This document shows, piece after piece, positions 18,077 to 24,452 of a stretch of DNA of 64,000 nucleotides. Positions within the stretch are counted from its first letter, which is position 1, and every line of letters begins with the position of its first letter. The notes under the pieces are model-generated. The model was not told where the DNA came from. It was given only the letters and a program-made list of their open reading frames with translations, and made no database searches. The stretch is from positions 62,001 through 126,000 of the forward strand of contig JAFAYI010000036.1 of assembly GCA_019240475.1 (NCBI GenBank). The letters are read 5' to 3'. The DNA is from Acidobacteriaceae bacterium. Its GTDB lineage: Bacteria; Acidobacteriota; Terriglobia; Bryobacterales; Bryobacteraceae. The translations under genes and the position numbers were made by a program.

Positions 18077-18484
18077 ATGCTGAACAGCATCACTCCTTTA
18101 TTTGTCGTGGACGACCTTCGGGACAGCCTGGATTTTTACCGCTCGAAGCTGGGCTTCGAGATTATACATACTTCGGGCCGAAACGGGAAGGGGGACGACT
18201 ACTTCGGGATGGTGAGGCGCGATGACGTGATGCTGATGCTGAAGAAGATCAGGCCCGACATTCATCCGCATCCCAATCACTCGCGCCACGAGTGGGCTCG
18301 CTGGGATGCGTATATACACACTTCCGATCCGGATTCGCTCTATGAGGAGTACGTGGGAAGAGCGGTTCCGATGTACAGCGAGCTAAGCGACACGAACGAC
18401 GGGCTGAGGGCGTTTGAGGTGATCGACAACAACGGGTACGTGCTTTGTTTCGGGCGTCCGCGAGAGCTGGAGCAGCTCAAGTAG
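18077..18484 (+). CDS. VOC (glyoxalase/bleomycin-resistance) family protein
   Basis: The product is 135 aa from the ATG at 18077; a GTG at 18059 is possible but less likely. It has the VOC opening SITPLFVVDDLRDSLDFYRS followed by KLGF, then a beta-alpha-beta-beta-beta repeat ending in FEVIDNNGYVLCFGRP. A His in DIHPHPNHSRHEW and a Glu in FEVIDNNGY would be the usual metal-ligand area. VOC proteins include dioxygenases, isomerases and antibiotic-binding proteins, and the substrate here cannot be told. The last eight bases overlap the 3' end of the convergent selenoprotein-like peroxiredoxin gene. Confidence 0.85.
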   Translation: MLNSITPLFVVDDLRDSLDFYRSKLGFEIIHTSGRNGKGDDYFGMVRRDDVMLMLKKIRPDIHPHPNHSRHEWARWDAYIHTSDPDSLYEEYVGRAVPMYSELSDTNDGLRAFEVIDNNGYVLCFGRPRELEQLK

Positions 18485-19013
18485 TCTTCTTCTTGTGAGC
18501 GAGGCGGCTGCAGGCGTCGGGGGTGGTGAGCATTTTGATGGCGTCGCCGCCGGATTCGATGTTGGCGATTTTGCCTTGTTCGTCGATGACGAAGGTCACG
18601 CGATTCGCGATGCCGTAATCGGCGATGTAGATGCCGTAGGCTTTGGCGACGTGGCGATCAAGGAAATCACTGAGCAAAGGAAACGTGAGGCCGAGGGTTT
18701 GGGCGAATGCTTTTTGCGATGGCGAATTATCTGTGCTGATGCCGAAGACTTTCGCGCCGTCCTCTTGGAACTTTTGCATACCAGCCTGGTATGCTTTCAT
18801 CTCGGCGGTTCAACCACCGGTGAAGGCGGCGGGGAAGAAGGCGAGAACGACGGTGCTCTTGCCGATATAGTCGGCGAGGTGGACTTTGCCGCCGTCGGTG
18901 GAGGGCAGCGTGAAGTCAGGCGCGGTGTCGCCAACCTTTAGTGTTGTCGAAGGATCGGCCGCCCAGGAAGCGGTGGCGAGAAGACCCAGCGCAAGCACAC
19001 TCAGCATTCGCAT
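18477..19013 (-). CDS. Periplasmic peroxiredoxin with in-frame TGA at the peroxidatic position (probable selenoprotein)
   Basis: Two adjacent same-frame segments separated only by TGA (18810-18812) make one AhpC/TSA-type peroxiredoxin of 178 aa. Residues 1-18 are a signal peptide (MRMLSVLALGLLATASWA). KVGDTAPDFTLPSTDGG opens the thioredoxin fold. The TGA falls at codon 68 in VLAFFPAAFTGG-x-TAEMK, exactly where relatives have the peroxidatic Cys. Sequence beyond it stays fully conserved (GISTDNSPSQKAFAQTL, FPLLSDF, VTFVIDEQGKI), which argues against decay. Cys168 is the only later Cys and might act in resolution. A hairpin right after the TGA fits the bacterial SECIS pattern. The enzyme would reduce peroxides in the periplasm. 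A sequencing error or TGC-to-TGA mutation is the alternative. Confidence 0.85.
18776..18812 (-). promoter_or_regulatory. Candidate bacterial SECIS hairpin
   Basis: Read on the minus strand, the UGA at 18810-18812 is followed by 15 bases, then a perfect 7-bp stem (GCAUACC at 18788-18794 with GGUAUGC at 18776-18782) closing a 5-base loop AGGCU. The loop starts 23 bases after the UGA and has G at its second and third positions. The published bacterial SECIS rule asks for a short apical loop with a G among its first two bases, about 16-37 bases past the UGA, and this fits. The stem lies in coding sequence, as is normal in bacteria, and would recruit SelB. The match is by eye only. Confidence 0.7.
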
Positions 19014-19067
19014 ATCTCTTCGACTATAGCGAAAACGAGAGGCGAGCGTGGGAGCGGCGAGTGGGAG

Positions 19068-20963
19068 TTATTCGAGGCCGAAGACGACGTATTCGCCGGG
19101 TATGGGCGCTTTCGAAGCGGGATGACCCGGGGAATCGTGCGTGCGCGTGGTGGCCTGGGCGGAGGCGCATAGGGCGATGTACTCGCGGCGGTCCAATTCA
19201 TAGACGGCGGGCATGCCTTCGATTCCGGCGTCGAGTTCGTATTCCCAAAGCACGCGGCCGGTGCGGGTATCGAGGGCGCGAAACTTCCGGTCGCGCGCGC
19301 CGGCGAAGAGGAGGCCGCCAGCGGTGACGACGGGGCCGATTTTCGGGAAATGGCTGCCGGTGTTGTGAATGCCTTCGGAGGCAAGCTCTGGAACTTCGCC
19401 GAGCGGGACTTGCCATTCGATGGCGCCGCGGTTCAGGTCGTAGGCGGTGAGAGTGGTCCAGGGAGGCGCAATGGCGGAAAGACCGCTGCTGGTGAACAGG
19501 AAGCCGAAGGGAGTTTTATAGCGCGGGGCGGCGGGATCGGGCGGCGAGTTGGACGGTCGATCTTCGAGGCGCAATTTGAGCAGAGCGGGCAAGTCTTTCG
19601 AGACGACGAACAACTCGCCCGTGCGCGGGTTCACCGCGGCGCCGCCAAAGTTTGCGCCGCCGTTGTTGCCGGGCATCTGGATAGAGCCTTGGGTGCTGGG
19701 AGGAGTGAACATGCCGTCGTTGCGAGCGTGGCGGATGGTTTCGAGCAATTGGGCGCGTTCGCGGGGATCGGAGATGTAAGGGTTGATGTCTGTTTCGTGG
19801 AAGGCCTGGCGGGCGAAGGGCGGCGGCAGGGTGGGGACGGGCTGAGTGGGCCAAGCGACTTCGCCTGGCACGTCGGATTTGGGGACGGGACGCTCTTCGA
19901 TGGGCCACAGCGGCGTTCCGGCGGCACGCTCGAATGCCCACACGAATCCTTCTTTATTGACCTGGACGACGATGTCGGTGGGGACGCCATTGTGGGTGAC
20001 GGTGAGGAGCTTGGGGGCGGTGGCGTTGTCGTAATCCCAGATGTCGTGGTGGACCATTTGGAAGTGCCAGAGGCGGCGGCCGGTGCGGGCGTCGAGAGCG
20101 AGGAGGCAATCGCCGAAGAGATCGGCGCCGACGCGGTTTGCGCCATAGAAGTTGTATTTCGGACTGGAGGTGGGGACGTAGACGATGCCGCGGACGGGGT
20201 CAAGGGTGAGTTCGCTCCAGGCGTTGGCGCCGCCGACGGTTTTCCAGGCGCCGGAAGGCCATGTGTTGTAGCCGAATTCGCCGGGGCGCGGGATGGTATG
20301 GAAGGTCCAGACGAGTTTGCCGGTGGGGATGTCGTAGGCGCGGATGTCGCCGGGCGCGGAGTTGTATTCCTCATTGGTGGCGGACCCGAGGATGAGCAGG
20401 TTGCCGAAGACTTTGCCGGGCATGGTGGATTGCACGAGGGTGAGGGTGGCGGGATCGCGGTCGAGGCCGGCGCGGAGATCGACGGCGCCATCGCGGCCGA
20501 AATCGGCGATGCGCTTTCCGGTGCGGGCGTCGAGGGCTTGGAGAGTGTTGTTACAGGCGAAGAGGAGACGGCGGTCGCGGCCGCCAACGCTTTCCCAATA
20601 GTTGATGCCGCGCTTGGTGATAAGCGAGGTTGCGGGGTCGGTTTCGTGAATCCAGAGTTCTTTGCCGGTGCGGGCGTCGAGGGCGACGATGGAATTTCGC
20701 TTGGCGAGAACGTACATGACGCCGTGGACGACGATGGGGTTGAACAGATAATCGCGGCCGTCGCCGACGGGGTAGCGCCAGACTATGTGGAGTTTCTGGA
20801 CGTTGGCGCGGTTGATTTGGGCGAGGTCCGAATACTGGGCCGAATCGGCGCTGCCGCCATACTCCGCCCAACTGGCGCGCGCTTCCGCGGAAGGGCCTTG
20901 GGGCGCGGGCAGCGGCGGACGGGCGAGCAGCAGACCGGGCAACAACAATGCGGCGATTTTCAC
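19068..20963 (-). CDS. PQQ-dependent dehydrogenase (eight-bladed quinoprotein)
   Basis: This 631-aa exported protein has a short signal peptide and then the quinoprotein beta-propeller. Each blade ends in tryptophan-docking-like motifs (IVALDARTGKELW, LQALDARTGKRI, YDIPTGKLVWTFH, LALDARTGRRLWHFQ). WAEYGGSADSAQYSDLAQIN at the start and HHDIWDYD in the middle are typical of membrane-type glucose/quinate-like PQQ dehydrogenases. FRALDTRTGRVLWEYELD is the last blade. It would oxidise a sugar or alcohol in the periplasm. It starts six bases after the DUF1080 gene stops and is the last quinoprotein of the operon. The selenoprotein-like peroxiredoxin follows 54 bases later. The substrate is unknown. 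Confidence 0.88.
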   Translation of the reverse strand: MKIAALLLPGLLLARPPLPAPQGPSAEARASWAEYGGSADSAQYSDLAQINRANVQKLHIVWRYPVGDGRDYLFNPIVVHGVMYVLAKRNSIVALDARTGKELWIHETDPATSLITKRGINYWESVGGRDRRLLFACNNTLQALDARTGKRIADFGRDGAVDLRAGLDRDPATLTLVQSTMPGKVFGNLLILGSATNEEYNSAPGDIRAYDIPTGKLVWTFHTIPRPGEFGYNTWPSGAWKTVGGANAWSELTLDPVRGIVYVPTSSPKYNFYGANRVGADLFGDCLLALDARTGRRLWHFQMVHHDIWDYDNATAPKLLTVTHNGVPTDIVVQVNKEGFVWAFERAAGTPLWPIEERPVPKSDVPGEVAWPTQPVPTLPPPFARQAFHETDINPYISDPRERAQLLETIRHARNDGMFTPPSTQGSIQMPGNNGGANFGGAAVNPRTGELFVVSKDLPALLKLRLEDRPSNSPPDPAAPRYKTPFGFLFTSSGLSAIAPPWTTLTAYDLNRGAIEWQVPLGEVPELASEGIHNTGSHFPKIGPVVTAGGLLFAGARDRKFRALDTRTGRVLWEYELDAGIEGMPAVYELDRREYIALCASAQATTRTHDSPGHPASKAPIPGEYVVFGLE

Positions 20964-20969
20964 GCAGGC

Positions 20970-21899
20970 CTACTCCGAGGGAGTGGCGACCGTGATGTTG
21001 CGGAACTTGAGGCCGCCGGTGTGGTCGCCTTGGATGTAGAAGGGGCCCGGCTCGCCTTCATCGGCATCGAGAGCGCCGCCGGTGATGCCGTCGATTTCTT
21101 TGCGATCGATGGTGAGGACGCCGTCGCGGGTGACTGTGACGGTGCGGCCTACGAGAGTGACGTCGAAGGTTTCCCACTGGCCGGGCTTGCGCGGGAGCTC
21201 GGGCGACGGCGCGATGCGGCCGTAGATCGAGCCCATGGCGCGGTTAGGGGGATTTTCACCGACGGGTTCGTATTCGAGCTGAAGCTCGTAGCGGCCGCGT
21301 AGATAGAAGCCGCTATTAGCGTTGTCGGGGCAGTTCACTTCGAAGTGCAGTTTGAAGTCGGTGAACTTCTGAGTGGTCTTAAGATTGGCGCCGTGCTGGA
21401 GGTTGACCATGTCGCCGCCTTGGACGGTCCAGTGGTTTTGAGAGACATCGCCGATGGGCTTCCAGCCGTTGAGGGTTTTTCCATCGAAGAGCGGTTTGGG
21501 GTTGCCCCAGGAGGAGGGTTCACGGCGGTTGAGCGGCGGCTCTGGGAGGCCGGTGAGCTGAACGGTTTTGTCTCCGCTTTTCTGGACGCCTACGAGTTTG
21601 CCGTCCTTGGCGTCGAGATCCCAAGTCATGGCGGGTTTGCTGCCTTCGGCGGGGGCGACGGTGAGTGCGAGATGCAAGCCGCCCAGCTTGTAGTCCTTGA
21701 TTTGAAAGACGTGGCCGCCGGTGGGTTGAAACCAGATCTCGGGCTTGCCTCCATTGTCCGAGACGCTCAGCCAGTTAGCTCCAATGCCATGGGGGGTCGG
21801 CACGTCGAAACCCCAGCGTCCGACGAAGGGGTCGGATTGCGCGTAGAAGAGCAGCGGGAGTGAAGCGGAAGCGAGCAGCAGCAGGGAGAGTCGTTTCAT
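20970..21899 (-). CDS. Secreted DUF1080 (3-keto-disaccharide hydrolase-like) protein
   Basis: This 309-aa protein has a signal peptide (MKRLSLLLLASASLPLLFYA). Residues about 22-110 form a small N-terminal domain (VGRWGFDVPTPHG, ADAP-like strands). Residues 130-305 are the DUF1080 concanavalin-like fold: LFDGKTLNGWKPIGD, FTDFKLHFEVNCPDNANSGF, YLRGRYELQLEY, then WETFDVTLVGRTVTVTRDG and GPFYIQGDHTGGLKFRNI. Members studied elsewhere act on 3-keto-glycosides; most are uncharacterised. Its place between two PQQ dehydrogenase genes fits a pathway that oxidises a sugar in the periplasm and then cleaves the keto sugar, but this is inferred. Confidence 0.88.
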   Translation of the reverse strand: MKRLSLLLLASASLPLLFYAQSDPFVGRWGFDVPTPHGIGANWLSVSDNGGKPEIWFQPTGGHVFQIKDYKLGGLHLALTVAPAEGSKPAMTWDLDAKDGKLVGVQKSGDKTVQLTGLPEPPLNRREPSSWGNPKPLFDGKTLNGWKPIGDVSQNHWTVQGGDMVNLQHGANLKTTQKFTDFKLHFEVNCPDNANSGFYLRGRYELQLEYEPVGENPPNRAMGSIYGRIAPSPELPRKPGQWETFDVTLVGRTVTVTRDGVLTIDRKEIDGITGGALDADEGEPGPFYIQGDHTGGLKFRNITVATPSE

Positions 21900-21970
21900 G
21901 CCCGCAGTCTATCGAATCGAGCAGCGGGCGCGAATGAGCCGGGGCGCGGGCGCATTTCGGGGCGCAATGG

Positions 21971-23611
21971 TTAGGGAAGAACGGTGAAGGAATAAAGCGT
22001 GTCGCCGGCGCCGACGGTGAGATATTGGCGGCCGTCGAGCATGTAGGTTTCGGGGCCGTTACTTACATCGTCGTTGAGTCCGGCGTGCCACAAAATGTCG
22101 CCATTGGCAGGGTCGAAGGCGACAAGGTGGCGGAGGCTATCGCCAGTAAATAGAAGCTTACCGGCGGTTGTAAGTATTCCGACGGCGCCGCCGCCGAATG
22201 GGTAATGATGATCCCAGACAACTTTGCCGGTTTTGTAGTCGATAGCTTCGAGGTCGCCGCCTAGATAGCCGGCATCGCGCTCGGCCGCCCCCCAACCCTC
22301 CGGGTGAGCATCGGTATCGGTGAGATAGAACATACTGTATTGCTGAGAGGTTCCTACGTAGAACAGGCCCGTTTCGGGGTCGAAGCTGGGAGGCGGCCAG
22401 TTAGTGGCGCCGCCTGTAGGGGGCGAGACGAGGACGCCGGGAATGGTGGCCTCTTTGCCGGGATCGGGAATGGGCTGGCCGTTGGCGTTTATGCCCTTTG
22501 CCCAATTCATGCTCTTGATCATGGGGGCAGTTACTAAGTTCTTGCCAGTAGCTCGGTCGAGCACGAAGAAATAGCCGTTGCGGTTGGCCTGGGCGAGTAA
22601 CTTGCGAGGCTTGCCATCTATTTCGCCGTCGATCAGGACGGGTGTCTGGACGGCGTCCCAATCGTGGGTGTCGTGGGGCGAGGGTTGAAAATACCAGGCC
22701 AGCTTGCCGGTATCGATATTGAGCGCGACGATGGAGCAGGTCCAGAGGTTATCGCCCTTGCGGCTGCGGCCAGTAAGCACGGGGTTGGGATTTCCGGTGC
22801 CGATGTAATAGAGACGCAGATCGGGATCGTAAGTGCCGGGCAGCCAGGTCATGCCGCCGCCGTGGCGCATGGCGTATTCGTCGGGCCAGGTTTCCGCGCC
22901 GGGGTCGCCTTTCTTCAGCGGTTCTGTCCACCATTTCCATTGGATGGCCCCGGTCTCGGGATCATGAGCTTCGATGAAGCCTGGGACGTCGAGCGAATCG
23001 CCGCCGGTGCCGACCAGGACGCGATTGCCGACGACGACGGGCGCGGGCGTAGAGAAATATTCCTGCTTGAGATCGGCGATTTCCTTGTGCCAGCGCTCCT
23101 TGCCGGTCTTTGCGTCGAGCGAGACAAGGTAGTTATCGGGCGTCTCAAAGAAGAGCCAGTCGCCGTACATGCCCATGCCGCGATTGCCGATGTGAATGCC
23201 GCCTTTGGTCTTCCAGAAGTAGTGCCAGAGTTCCCGGCCGGAGCGGGCGTCGATGGCCCAGGCGTTATCGGGAGTGGAGAAATACAGGACGCCATTGACC
23301 ATGAGCGGCGTCGATTTGATGGTGGAAACGCCGGGGTCGTCGGGTGGTCCCTGAGGCAGCGGGCCTTCGCCTCCTACGATCGCGCGGGGAGTGGCGCCGA
23401 TGCGCAGACGATACACCCAGGCAAGGCTGAGATGTTTGACATTGTCGCGGTTGATTTGAGAGAGGGTGCTGAAGCGCCGCCCCGAGTAATCGCCGTTGTA
23501 AGTGGGCCAGGAATCGGTCGCGGGTTTCGAGAGCAGAGCGGGGTCGAGCAGTTGGCCGCAGAGGCACAACGGTAGCAAGAGCGCAAGGCACCAGACGGAT
23601 GCTCGTTTCAT
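21971..23611 (-). CDS. PQQ-dependent alcohol/methanol-type dehydrogenase
   Basis: This 546-aa protein has a signal peptide (MKRASVWCLALLLPLCLCG). It has the propeller motifs of the alcohol dehydrogenase branch: WPTYNGDYSGRRFSTLSQIN, WAIDARSGRELWHYFW, SLDAKTGKERWHKEI, IVALNIDTGKLAWYFQPSPH then DTHDWD, and TYMLDGRQYLTVGAGD at the end. No fused cytochrome domain is present. The gene overlaps the preceding cytochrome c gene by four bases (ATGA), so the cytochrome is the probable electron acceptor. No adjacent vicinal disulphide CC is visible, unlike classical methanol dehydrogenases. The substrate is not predictable. Confidence 0.88.
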   Translation of the reverse strand: MKRASVWCLALLLPLCLCGQLLDPALLSKPATDSWPTYNGDYSGRRFSTLSQINRDNVKHLSLAWVYRLRIGATPRAIVGGEGPLPQGPPDDPGVSTIKSTPLMVNGVLYFSTPDNAWAIDARSGRELWHYFWKTKGGIHIGNRGMGMYGDWLFFETPDNYLVSLDAKTGKERWHKEIADLKQEYFSTPAPVVVGNRVLVGTGGDSLDVPGFIEAHDPETGAIQWKWWTEPLKKGDPGAETWPDEYAMRHGGGMTWLPGTYDPDLRLYYIGTGNPNPVLTGRSRKGDNLWTCSIVALNIDTGKLAWYFQPSPHDTHDWDAVQTPVLIDGEIDGKPRKLLAQANRNGYFFVLDRATGKNLVTAPMIKSMNWAKGINANGQPIPDPGKEATIPGVLVSPPTGGATNWPPPSFDPETGLFYVGTSQQYSMFYLTDTDAHPEGWGAAERDAGYLGGDLEAIDYKTGKVVWDHHYPFGGGAVGILTTAGKLLFTGDSLRHLVAFDPANGDILWHAGLNDDVSNGPETYMLDGRQYLTVGAGDTLYSFTVLP

Positions 23612-24393
23612 TTGAGAGTCACCAGGTAAGCCGTCAGGTTATGAATGTCGTCGTCGGTATAGCGACTTAGTAAGTCCATATGCGCCTGAAGGCGGTTATG
23701 CTGTTCCACTTTCGGAGAGCCGCCGGAGCGATCGAAGGAATGCAAGTCGCCGTTGCGGTCGCGCAGCGAGACATTGAAATCATCGAGGTTCAGAGGAGTG
23801 CCGGAAAACGACTCGCCGGAGGGAAGAGTAACGGTGACCGACAAGGCGAGGACTTTATGGGGCGGCGCGCCTTCGGTCCACTCCAGATCGGGAGCGATGA
23901 ATTTCCCCTGCAGGGTAGAGGGGTCGTATTTGGATGCGATCCCCTTGAGATCTCCGGTGGCGGAATGACAAGAGGCGCACTGATTATTGAAGTAAACGGC
24001 GCCGGCGCGGGGATCGCCGACGACGATATTGAGGATCTTATAACTGTCGCGATCTTCGGCGGCGGCGATGGAGCTATGCAGGAAGGCGGCGATATCGGAG
24101 ATCTGCGCCGAGGTGAAGGGAAACGCCGGCATGCCTTTGCCGGGACGGCCGTTGAGCACGACTTGGCCGATGCTGTTGCCGGCTTCGTCGTGCAGAACGA
24201 GGACGGAGCGAAGGAGGTCGGGCCCTTTTTCGCCACCCTTGGGGTTGGCGCCGTGGCAGAAGGCGCACGAGCTAACGAAGGTTTGCTTGCCTCGCGCGAC
24301 GGCGGCGGGATCGAATTTGGGAGGCGCCTGAGCGAGAACTGCCGATTTAAAGGCGCAGAGTGTTACGGCGAGCAGAGTGGTCCTGCGGTTCAT
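23608..24393 (-). CDS. Diheme cytochrome c
   Basis: This 261-aa exported protein has a signal peptide ending near AQAPPK. Two heme-binding motifs are seen: CAFCH (residues 43-47) in a class I cytochrome domain, where GKGMPAFPFTSAQISDIAAF supplies the distal Met region, and CASCH (139-143) in a second domain that lacks an equally clear Met. It ends in YTDDDIHNLTAYLVTLK, a normal cytochrome c helix. It is the first gene of the cytochrome/PQQ/DUF1080/PQQ unit and overlaps the next by four bases. It probably carries electrons from the quinoproteins to the respiratory chain. Confidence 0.9.
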   Translation of the reverse strand: MNRRTTLLAVTLCAFKSAVLAQAPPKFDPAAVARGKQTFVSSCAFCHGANPKGGEKGPDLLRSVLVLHDEAGNSIGQVVLNGRPGKGMPAFPFTSAQISDIAAFLHSSIAAAEDRDSYKILNIVVGDPRAGAVYFNNQCASCHSATGDLKGIASKYDPSTLQGKFIAPDLEWTEGAPPHKVLALSVTVTLPSGESFSGTPLNLDDFNVSLRDRNGDLHSFDRSGGSPKVEQHNRLQAHMDLLSRYTDDDIHNLTAYLVTLK

Positions 24394-24452
24394 CCCCGTC
24401 CTTATTCAGATGAAGTGACGATCTTTTCGATTCTAGCGTGCAGAAAACGGAG

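Noticed and set aside
18477..18800. Separate 107-aa gene for the second half of the peroxiredoxin
   Set aside because: It lacks the active-site part and is in the same frame as the upstream half, with only TGA between; a single selenoprotein gene is a better reading.
19350..21302. 650-aa open frame on the plus strand
   Set aside because: It is antisense to the PQQ dehydrogenase and DUF1080 genes, Gly/Ala/Val/Asp-rich, with no domain.
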